Shown piece by piece: positions 34,842 to 41,602 of a stretch of 41,602 nucleotides of DNA. Position 1 is the stretch's first letter; the number at the start of each line of letters is the position of its first letter. The stretch is from the NCBI RefSeq assembly GCF_015207825.1, contig NZ_JADEWC010000029.1, positions 1-41,602 of the forward strand, given 5' to 3'. The translations under genes were made by a program, and so were the position numbers. The DNA is from Cyanobacterium stanieri LEGE 03274. GTDB taxonomy: Bacteria > Cyanobacteriota > Cyanobacteriia > Cyanobacteriales > Cyanobacteriaceae. Below the pieces are notes generated by a model. That model made no database searches and had not been told where the DNA came from. It worked only from the letters and a program-made list of their open reading frames with translations.

Positions 34842-35867
34842 ATGACCACCACAACCCATTGGACAAAAAAACATATCATTTCCCTCGAAGACTTTAGCAA
34901 AGAAGAATATGACACTGTATTAACCACCGCCGCCAGTTTTCGGGATGTGCTAAAAAGTAGAACCAAAAAAGTTCCTGCGCTTCAAGGGCAAGTGGTAGCG
35001 AATATGTTTTTTGAACCCTCTACCCGCACCCGTAGCAGTTTTGAGTTGGCAGCCAAAAGACTATCTGCCGACATTCTCAATTTTGCCCCTAGCTCATCAT
35101 CTCTCACTAAGGGTGAAACCATCCTTGATACTGCCAAAACTTACCTCGCCATGGGTGCTAATATCATGGTAATTCGTCACAGTCATTCGGGAGTGCCGTT
35201 AAATATTGCCCAAGAAATGGATCGACTGAAAACGGGGGTAAGTATTTTTAATGCGGGAGATGGGTTACATCAACATCCTTCCCAGGGGTTACTGGATTTG
35301 TTTACCCTCACCAATTTATTAGATTCCAAAAATCCTCGCACGGACTTATTAAAAGGTAAAAAAATCGCCATTGTGGGGGATATAATTCATTCTCGGGTGG
35401 CTCGTTCCAACATTAACAGTCTATTAACCGCAGGCGCCCATCTACACCTATCAGCGCCCCCTACCCTTTTACCAAATTTATTTGCGAATACGGTCAAATC
35501 TGACTATAAGGATCGTTTATTTATCCATTGGAACATTGAACCTGCCTTGAAAAATGCTGATTTTGTCATGACTTTACGGCTACAAAAAGAGCGTATGGCA
35601 GATTATTTATTACCTAGTTTGAGGGAATATCATCAATTGTTTGGGATTACGCGCGATCGCCTCTTATTATGTAATCCAGATGTAAAAGTATTACACCCAG
35701 GCCCTGTAAATAGAGGGGTGGAACTAAGTTCGGACTTAATGGACGACGAAAAATTGAGCCTAATTTCAGATCAAGTCACCAATGGAGTAGCCGTAAGAAT
35801 GGCTTTATTATATCTAATTGGTAATTTGAAACAAGAAGCAAATTCTCAGGCTTTAGCCACGATTTAA
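34842..35867 (+). CDS. pyrB: Aspartate carbamoyltransferase catalytic subunit
   Basis: The 341-residue enzyme makes carbamoyl-aspartate in pyrimidine synthesis. [13 protein letters not shown] is the carbamoyl-phosphate-binding signature; [27 protein letters not shown] and [12 protein letters not shown] are further active-site blocks. No pyrI regulatory subunit adjoins it. The open frame runs back to 34746, but that extension translates the heptamer repeat and hairpin, so the ATG at 34842, right before the conserved start [18 protein letters not shown], is chosen. Confidence 0.94.
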   Translation: MTTTTHWTKKHIISLEDFSKEEYDTVLTTAASFRDVLKSRTKKVPALQGQVVANMFFEPSTRTRSSFELAAKRLSADILNFAPSSSSLTKGETILDTAKTYLAMGANIMVIRHSHSGVPLNIAQEMDRLKTGVSIFNAGDGLHQHPSQGLLDLFTLTNLLDSKNPRTDLLKGKKIAIVGDIIHSRVARSNINSLLTAGAHLHLSAPPTLLPNLFANTVKSDYKDRLFIHWNIEPALKNADFVMTLRLQKERMADYLLPSLREYHQLFGITRDRLLLCNPDVKVLHPGPVNRGVELSSDLMDDEKLSLISDQVTNGVAVRMALLYLIGNLKQEANSQALATI

Positions 35868-35873
35868 AACAAC

Positions 35874-36143
35874 TCAACGTGAAATCTCGTCAACAATCTT
35901 GTCACTACGTCTATTATTGTATTTACTGTTTTCGAGGGTGTCCGAACTATCCTCTATAGATAAAGCATTGGTGATAGACTTACGAATATTAACACTGGTT
36001 TTGCCATAGGGTTCGGGTAAGATGCGATCGCCAAAGGCAATAAAAATAATCAGCAAAAAAGGACTTGTTTTAAGTAAAAAAGAGGCACTATGAAAACAAA
36101 AACTACTCACATTACTGGTTAATTTTTTTATAGCATTAATCAT
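35874..36143 (-). CDS. Small hypothetical protein with one hydrophobic segment
   Basis: The product is about 89 residues. A hydrophobic stretch (about 22-40; LLKTSPFLLIIFIAFGD) lies near the N-terminus, followed by a polar, Ser/Asp/Arg-rich tail. I do not recognise it. The ATG at 36143 is preferred over an upstream TTG (36152) because GAAAG lies just before it. Convergent with pyrB, with a gap of 6 bp. It could be a shadow or a real small membrane protein. Confidence 0.45.
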   Translation of the reverse strand: MINAIKKLTSNVSSFCFHSASFLLKTSPFLLIIFIAFGDRILPEPYGKTSVNIRKSITNALSIEDSSDTLENSKYNNRRSDKIVDEISR

Positions 36144-36383
36144 CACTTTCAAGGTCTCAAAAACTCTCTACTTTTACTATGCCCAAAATAAAAAAAACTA
36201 CTTCAATTTCAATTAATTAAAGTAAGGAAATTATTCCCCATAGTTGATGAGCAAACATTCATCATGGTTATCGAAAGAAGTCGAGATGTCCCATTGCCAA
36301 ATAAGAGAGCATATCCAAACTTAGCAACATCTTATTATTGATAGCTCTCCAATCAACCCGCACTTATTAAAATAAACAAAAAC

Positions 36384-36995
36384 CTATTGAGGAGACTCAA
36401 TTAAAGTATCCGCATAAGCAGAATTTTCATCAATACCTCCCAAACGATGAAAAGGCCAAAAACGTACCGTTGCCCTACCAATAATATTTTCATCCGGCAC
36501 ATAACCCCAAACATGAGAATCAGAACTATTATTACGATTATCACCTAACACTAAATAACTATTATCAGGTACAACTACAGGGCCAAAATCATACTTAGGG
36601 GCTTCTTGAATATAAGACTCTTTTAAAATTTGACCATTAACCATAACATCACCATCCCTAACAATCACCTCATCTCCAGGTAAACCAATCACCCTTTTGA
36701 TAAAAGCCCCATTCCAACCCAGTTGCTCAATGGCTTCAGTAGCATCAAAAACAATTATTTCTCCCCTCTGAGGCTCTCGAAAACGATAAGTCATTTTTTC
36801 AATAATTAATCGATCATTAATCTGTAAAGTAGGCTCCATAGAAGAAGAGGGAATATATCTAGCTTCCGCCACAAAAGTACGAATACCAAAGGACAAAACA
36901 ACCGCCATCACAACGGTTTTAACAATTTCTACAATGGGGTTTTCCTGTTTTTGATTAGCTTTTTTAGTTTCTGATTGTGGTAAAGACTCACTCAT
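36384..36995 (-). CDS. lepB: Signal peptidase I
   Basis: The 203-residue protein has one N-terminal membrane segment (about 24-42). The catalytic Ser/Lys dyad is visible: Ser52 in YIPSSSMEPTLQ and Lys100 in FIKRVIGLPGDEV. VPDNSYLVLGDNRNNSSDSHVWGYV is the C-terminal signature. It cleaves Sec and Tat signal peptides at the outer face of the plasma or thylakoid membrane. Cyanobacteria often have two such enzymes; which one this is cannot be told. It diverges from the hemerythrin gene across 161 bp. Confidence 0.94.
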   Translation of the reverse strand: MSESLPQSETKKANQKQENPIVEIVKTVVMAVVLSFGIRTFVAEARYIPSSSMEPTLQINDRLIIEKMTYRFREPQRGEIIVFDATEAIEQLGWNGAFIKRVIGLPGDEVIVRDGDVMVNGQILKESYIQEAPKYDFGPVVVPDNSYLVLGDNRNNSSDSHVWGYVPDENIIGRATVRFWPFHRLGGIDENSAYADTLIESPQ

Positions 36996-37156
36996 ATTTT
37001 AACTAGGGGAAAAGATATTATATCTTTTAGTTTAGCTTAGAGACTTTTTGTTTGGGGTAACTCAGTAATGTTTCAAGTTCTTCACAACAAATTTGAGAAT
37101 CTTTTCCTATTGCTACCATATAAATTGTAGAAAAAATCATAGGAATAGATATAGAG

Positions 37157-37570
37157 ATGGAACGATATGAACTCAACGACACCTTAAAAACAGGAGTAAA
37201 AATGATCGACACCCATCATCGAGAATTAATTCGTGCCATCAATGATTTAGCCGATGCCATAGAAAAGGGAATGGGTGGTAACGCCGTCAAAAAAATATTA
37301 TCATTCCTTGAATTTTACGCAGAATGGCATTTTGCCCATGAAGAAAAATGCGCCCATAAACATCAATGTCCCATGGCTCAAGTCAATAAAGATGCCCATG
37401 CCATTTTTCTAGCTACCGTGAAAAAATATCGAGTAGAATATCAGGAAAACCCTGAAAAACAAAGTATTATTGCCCTTCAAATCCATCATGATTTATCCCA
37501 ATGGCTCATCGGACATATCAAAGGCATCGATGTCAAACTTGGGGCAGAAATAATCGCCGCGGGTACTTAA
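37157..37570 (+). CDS. Bacteriohemerythrin
   Basis: The 137-residue protein is a stand-alone hemerythrin domain with a plausible di-iron ligand set: H21 (MIDTHHREL), H58 and E62 (HFAHEEKC), H81 (DAHAIFL), H120 and D125 (HIKGID). It binds O2 reversibly in the cytoplasm and may deliver, sense or scavenge oxygen or NO. Extra His and Cys residues (CAHKHQC, 65-71) in the loop between ligands are unusual and could bind another metal. An inverted repeat TTGATCCC/GGGATCAA (37596-37628) lies 25 bp after the stop. Confidence 0.92.
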   Translation: MERYELNDTLKTGVKMIDTHHRELIRAINDLADAIEKGMGGNAVKKILSFLEFYAEWHFAHEEKCAHKHQCPMAQVNKDAHAIFLATVKKYRVEYQENPEKQSIIALQIHHDLSQWLIGHIKGIDVKLGAEIIAAGT

Positions 37571-37793
37571 ACCATTTAAAAAATCATAAAAATAATTGAT
37601 CCCCCCATAATTAAGAAAAAGGGATCAAGCAAAAAACCCCTAAGATCAGAAAATAAAAACAATAAAACTAAAAAATAGTTTAAAAAGGGTAATAATTTTA
37701 AGTGATAAAAATGGTCAAAGTCGCTTAATATTGCTAGTAACAGTAAAAAATAAAACTGTTAAACTGTACAAAAAAAATAGTGATTGACAAATT

Positions 37794-39383
37794 ATGGCTC
37801 TTGGCTATCTTGCCTTAGTGCTACACGCACACTTACCCTTTGTTCGCCATCCCGAAAGTGACTATGTCCTAGAAGAAGAGTGGTTGTATGAAGCAATCAC
37901 CGAAACTTATATACCACTCTTACAAGTATTCAATGGATTAAAACGAGATGGTGTAGATTTTAAAATAACTATGAGTATGACACCCCCTCTTGTGTCGATG
38001 CTCAGGGATAAACTTTTACAAGAAAGATATGACGAACATCTAACTAAGTTAGAGGAATTGGTTCAAAAAGAAATAGAGCATAATCAAGATAACGGTCATA
38101 TCAAATATCTTGCTGAATATTACGCTCAAGAATTTAAAGAAATCCGTAAGGTATGGGAATATTATAAAGGAGATTTAGTTACCGCTTTTAAACAATTCCA
38201 AGACAGTAATAATCTCGAAATTATTACCTGTGGTGCTACCCACGGTTATTTGCCCCTAATGAAAATGTATCCTCAAGCGGTATGGGCGCAAATAGAGGTA
38301 GCCTGTGAACATTATGAAGAAAACTTTGGCATTCGCCCTCGGGGAATTTGGTTGCCTGAATGTGCTTATTATGAAGGATTGGAAAGAATGTTGGCCGATG
38401 CAGGTTTACGTTATTTCCTCACTGATGGTCATGGTTTGCTCTATGCCCGTCCTCGTCCTCGTTTTGGCACTTATGCCCCCATTTTTACGGAAACAGGGGT
38501 AGGGGTATTTGGAAGGGATCATGAGTCTTCCCAGCAGGTGTGGTCATCGGAAGTTGGTTATCCTGGAGATCCTGTTTATCGGGAATTTTATAAGGATATT
38601 GGTTGGGAGGCTGACTACGATTACATCAAACCCTATATTATGCCTAACGGACAGCGAAAAAATGTCGGGGTAAAATACCATAAAATTACTAGCCGTCAGG
38701 CGGGGTTATCGGATAAAGCTCTTTATGATCCCTATTGGGCAAATGAAAAAGCGGCCGAACACGCTGGAAACTTCTTGTATAACCGAATGCAACAGATTCA
38801 ACATCTAGCAGGAATTATGCAAAGAGAGCCCATTGTGGTATCTCCTTATGATGCCGAGTTATATGGCCATTGGTGGTATGAAGGCCCGAAATTTATCGAT
38901 TATCTGTTCCGTAAGGCATGGTTTGATCAAGATACTTTGTATATGATTCACCTTGCTGATTATCTCAAAGGGCATCCTAATCAACAGGTGGCAATTCCTT
39001 CTCAGTCTAGTTGGGGTTATAAGGGTTTCCATGAATATTGGTTGAATCATACTAATGCTTGGATTTATCCTCATCTCCACAAAGGGGCAGAAAAAATGAT
39101 TAACTTGGCGACGAAAGAGCCGAAGGATGAGTTGGAATGGCGCGCCCTCAATCAAGCAGCAAGGGAGTTGTTATTGGCTCAATCTTCTGACTGGGCGTTT
39201 ATTATGCGTACTGGTACGATGGTACCTTATGCGGAAAGACGTACTAAAAGTCATTTATTACGGTTGAAAAAATTGGAGGAGGATATTTGGAGCGGAGAAA
39301 TTGACTCTGGTTGGTTGGAAAAGGTAGAGGCGATCGATAATATTTTCCCTAATATCAATTATCGTGTTTATCGTCCGATGTAG
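37794..39383 (+). CDS. GH57 1,4-alpha-glucan branching enzyme
   Basis: The 529-residue protein starts GYLALVLHAHLPFVRHPESD, the GH57 region I. Nucleophile Glu189 lies in GIWLPECAYYEG and the acid/base Asp353 in SPYDAELYGHWWYEGP; LTDGHG (209-214) is region II/III. These fit GH57 branching enzymes, which create alpha-1,6 branches in glycogen. A C-terminal helical domain (about 420-529) is present, as in that subgroup. Some members are weakly amylolytic, so activity needs biochemical proof. It stands alone, with long flanks, in a window that also holds a GH13 amylase. Confidence 0.9.
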   Translation: MALGYLALVLHAHLPFVRHPESDYVLEEEWLYEAITETYIPLLQVFNGLKRDGVDFKITMSMTPPLVSMLRDKLLQERYDEHLTKLEELVQKEIEHNQDNGHIKYLAEYYAQEFKEIRKVWEYYKGDLVTAFKQFQDSNNLEIITCGATHGYLPLMKMYPQAVWAQIEVACEHYEENFGIRPRGIWLPECAYYEGLERMLADAGLRYFLTDGHGLLYARPRPRFGTYAPIFTETGVGVFGRDHESSQQVWSSEVGYPGDPVYREFYKDIGWEADYDYIKPYIMPNGQRKNVGVKYHKITSRQAGLSDKALYDPYWANEKAAEHAGNFLYNRMQQIQHLAGIMQREPIVVSPYDAELYGHWWYEGPKFIDYLFRKAWFDQDTLYMIHLADYLKGHPNQQVAIPSQSSWGYKGFHEYWLNHTNAWIYPHLHKGAEKMINLATKEPKDELEWRALNQAARELLLAQSSDWAFIMRTGTMVPYAERRTKSHLLRLKKLEEDIWSGEIDSGWLEKVEAIDNIFPNINYRVYRPM

Positions 39384-39771
39384 TTGTTTAAAAAACATCA
39401 GTCTATAACCCCCCTTTATCTATTTATTTTAACTATGGGGGGTAATGTTCGATGAATAGACTTTTATGATAAATAGGAGTTTTTGAAAAAAGATTTTCTT
39501 AATGTTCTCATCCTGTAATAAATTCAATTGATCATAGATAAAGCTATCTACTGGAAGTGGTCAAAGGCTTTAGTTTTCAATAAATTAAATAAAATAATAT
39601 TCATAGTTTATTAATAAGTCATTAACGAAAGTTCGTCTCATATTTGAGAAGTAATAAATGATCAGCAATAGTCTTATGTCTAATACCTTGACATAGGCTA
39701 AAAGCAATTTTTTCGTATATCATAAAAGAAGATTATCACACAAAAATAATTAAGTTTAACAGTTTTAAGAT
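39384..39771. other. 388-bp intergenic region upstream of leuA
   Basis: No ORF. An inverted repeat follows the GH57 gene: AGTCTAT (39400-39406) with ATAGACT (39456-39462), enclosing a C6 run and a G6 run that could also pair. A second dyad, TATGTC-N9-GACATA (39675-39695), lies 77 bp before leuA and contains a -35-like TTGACA. No good -10 at the right spacing was found. Confidence 0.5.
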
Positions 39772-41361
39772 ATGACAAACCAGCCTGACAGAATTATTAT
39801 ATTTGACACTACTTTACGTGATGGAGAGCAATCTCCCGGAGCTAGTTTAAATGTAGATGAAAAGTTAACTATTGCTCGTGCTTTAGCTAAATTAGGGGTG
39901 GATGTCATTGAGGCTGGTTTTCCCCATGCTAGTTTAGGAGATTTTGAAGCGGTAAATAAAATTGCTCAGGCTGTTGGTACGGAAAATGGTCCAACGATAT
40001 GTGGTTTAGCCAGAGCTACTCAAAAAGATATAAAAAGTGCTGGGGAGGCTCTTAAACCTGCTCATAAAAGAAGAATTCATACTTTTTTGGCAACCTCGGA
40101 TATTCATTTGCAATATAAGCTAAAGAAAACGAGGGAAGATGTTTTAGCTATTGTTCCTGATATGGTAGCTTATGCTAAAACTTTCACCGATGATGTCGAA
40201 TTTTCCCCTGAAGATGCGGGAAGAAGTGATCCAGAATTTTTGTATCAGGTGCTTGAATTGGCGATCAACGCAGGGGCTACTACCGTTAACATTCCTGACA
40301 CGGTAGGCTATACCACTCCTAGTGAATATGGGGCGCTGATTAAGGGTATTAAGGATAATGTTCCCAATATTGATCAAGCCATAATTTCTGTTCACGGTCA
40401 TAATGATTTAGGTTTAGCGGTTGCAAACTTCCTTGAGGCTGTAAAAAATGGAGCCAGACAGTTAGAATGTACCATCAATGGAATTGGTGAAAGGGCTGGA
40501 AATGCTGCTTTAGAAGAATTGGTAATGGCTCTCCATGTACGCCGTCAGTTTTATAATCCCTTTTTGGGCAGAAGTCCTGAATCTGTTGAGCCTTTGACTA
40601 ATATTGATACAAAACAAATTTACAAGACCTCTCGTTTGGTTTCTAATCTCACAGGAATGTTAGTACAGCCAAACAAAGCTATTGTTGGGGCTAATGCTTT
40701 TTCCCACGAATCTGGAATTCATCAAGATGGTGTTCTCAAAAATCGTCTTACTTATGAGATCATGGATGCTGAGTCTATTGGTTTGACAACCAATCAAATC
40801 GTTTTAGGTAAGTTATCAGGTCGTAATGCTTTTCGCACCCGTTTACAAGAATTGGGTTTTGATTTGTCTGAAAATGAACTCAACAAAGCCTTTTTACGTT
40901 TTAAAGAAGTTGCTGATAAGAAACGAGAAATTACTGATTGGGATTTAGAGGCGATCGTTAATGATGAAATTCAACAGCCTCCCGAATTATTCCGCCTAGA
41001 GCTAGTACAAGTATCTTGTGGTGATCATTCTTCTCCTACTGCCACCATAACTCTTAGAACTCCTGAAGGCGAAGAACTAAGTGATGCTGCCATTGGTACT
41101 GGACCTGTAGATGCTGTTTACAAAGCTATTAATCGAGTTGTTAATATTCCCAATGAGCTAACAGAATATTCTGTAAAGTCTGTTACTGCTGGAATAGATG
41201 CCATGGGAGAAGTGACAATTCGCTTGAAACATGAAGGACGTACTTATTCAGGATATGCGGCGAATACAGATGTTATTGTGGCTTCTGCTCGTGCTTATAT
41301 TAGTGCCTTAAATCGTCTTTATGCGACACTTCAAGCTAAACAATTAGTTGAGGCTCAGTAA
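39772..41361 (+). CDS. leuA: 2-isopropylmalate synthase
   Basis: The 529-residue enzyme condenses 2-ketoisovalerate and acetyl-CoA, the first committed step of leucine synthesis. [16 protein letters not shown] and [17 protein letters not shown] are the catalytic signatures, and [14 protein letters not shown] follows. The C-terminal allosteric LeuA domain (about 395-520, with [15 protein letters not shown]) is intact, so feedback inhibition by leucine is expected. That domain and length favour leuA over homocitrate or citramalate synthase. Convergent with the rRNA operon end, separated by a bidirectional terminator. Confidence 0.95.
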   Translation: MTNQPDRIIIFDTTLRDGEQSPGASLNVDEKLTIARALAKLGVDVIEAGFPHASLGDFEAVNKIAQAVGTENGPTICGLARATQKDIKSAGEALKPAHKRRIHTFLATSDIHLQYKLKKTREDVLAIVPDMVAYAKTFTDDVEFSPEDAGRSDPEFLYQVLELAINAGATTVNIPDTVGYTTPSEYGALIKGIKDNVPNIDQAIISVHGHNDLGLAVANFLEAVKNGARQLECTINGIGERAGNAALEELVMALHVRRQFYNPFLGRSPESVEPLTNIDTKQIYKTSRLVSNLTGMLVQPNKAIVGANAFSHESGIHQDGVLKNRLTYEIMDAESIGLTTNQIVLGKLSGRNAFRTRLQELGFDLSENELNKAFLRFKEVADKKREITDWDLEAIVNDEIQQPPELFRLELVQVSCGDHSSPTATITLRTPEGEELSDAAIGTGPVDAVYKAINRVVNIPNELTEYSVKSVTAGIDAMGEVTIRLKHEGRTYSGYAANTDVIVASARAYISALNRLYATLQAKQLVEAQ

Positions 41362-41477
41362 GTATAAGTTATGCCCCTTTAATAATTTATTATTTTATTT
41401 ATGGGGCTAAATTTAATTAACTTTTGTTTCGAGTAAATGTAGAAAAGAGTGAGGAAAAAAAGACTAATTTGTAATAT

Positions 41478-41508
41478 AAAAAAACCGCCATGTAGAGAGG
41501 CGGTTTTT
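41478..41508. terminator. Bidirectional terminator between leuA and the rRNA operon
   Basis: The stem core CCGCC/GGCGG (41485-41489, 41499-41503), flanked by A-run and T-run arms on both sides, gives a GC-rich hairpin with T-tails in both directions. It can stop leuA (plus) and the 5S rRNA transcript (minus). Confidence 0.85.
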
Positions 41509-41521
41509 ATGGGAGTATTAA

Positions 41522-41602
41522 GACAGGCATAGAACTATTGTCCCAAGGGGCTACCCCCGTAGTATCGTCGCTGCAGTTATGTTTCACCCACGAGTTCGGG
41601 AT
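41522..41602 (-). rRNA. rrf: 5S ribosomal RNA, 3' part (truncated by window end)
   Basis: The minus-strand reading includes ATCCCGAACTC, then GTGAAACATA, then CGACGATACTACGGGGGTAGC, matching the conserved middle and 3' parts of cyanobacterial 5S rRNA. The 3' end is estimated near 41522. The 5' portion and presumably the 23S and 16S genes lie beyond the window. Confidence 0.93.

Noticed and set aside
37596-37628. Terminator after the hemerythrin gene (TTGATCCC/GGGATCAA)
   Set aside because: The loop is 17 nt and there is no T-run after the second arm; kept only as an inverted repeat.
39688-39720. Sigma-70 promoter for leuA from TTGACA at 39688
   Set aside because: At 17-bp spacing the -10 position reads TTTCGT; the better TATATC is about 22 bp away. 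Not convincing.

Overview
The window is chromosomal DNA from an AT-rich cyanobacterium. The evidence is chlH (Mg-chelatase for chlorophyll), a CO2-uptake-type ndhF/ndhD pair, the circadian-input Fe-S protein LdpA, a NatB-like solute-binding protein, and many copies of the HIP1 octamer GCGATCGC (about 17 seen by eye), a cyanobacterial signature. Low G+C and gene content suggest a unicellular Cyanobacterium/Geminocystis-type strain; that placement is an impression, not a computed result.

Layout. 0.2-2.2 kb: a persulfide dioxygenase - rhodanese - TauE/SafE exporter operon with an AT-rich dyad over its promoter. 2.3-9.1 kb: a divergent sigma-like protein, a membrane-anchored glyoxalase-fold protein, ldpA, a RodZ-like protein, an RsuA/RluB-type pseudouridine synthase, a DUF2993 protein and a secreted VWA protein. 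9.3-15.2 kb: RqcH/NFACT, tRNA hydroxylase TrhO, an LptF/LptG permease and a GT39 glycosyltransferase. 15.4-19.8 kb: an accessory-looking pocket with an orphan ParA, NatB and a DNA-phosphorothioation-associated methyltransferase without dnd genes. 19.9-26.4 kb: cdsA, msrB, tRNA-Arg(UCU), a histidine kinase with an ABC-2 permease, a GH13 amylase and an unknown membrane protein. 26.6-35.9 kb: chlH, divergent from ndhF-ndhD, then pyrB. 35.9-41.6 kb: a small membrane protein, lepB, a bacteriohemerythrin, a GH57 branching enzyme, leuA, and the 3' part of a 5S rRNA on the minus strand that runs off the window.

The most notable material is intergenic. Three copies of a 125-150 bp non-coding element share imperfect terminal inverted repeats (GGCrTTGsTGA) and are flanked by 8-bp direct repeats, two perfect and one 7/8. 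This is a MITE family, and every copy sits at or just after a stop codon. A second family of about 50 bp consists of two short palindromes with a fixed 12-nt spacer; three copies show compensatory base-pair changes, and one copy lies between ndhF and ndhD. Heptanucleotide tandem repeats (ATTGyCC), a palindrome acting as the chlH terminator, and G-rich tracts complete the repeat landscape.

Functionally most of the window is housekeeping: chlorophyll, CO2 uptake, pyrimidine and leucine synthesis, envelope building, glycogen metabolism and translation quality control. The clearest small system is the persulfide-detoxification operon. The least understood gene is the orphan phosphorothioation-associated methyltransferase, whose duplicated terminal domains are visible in the sequence.
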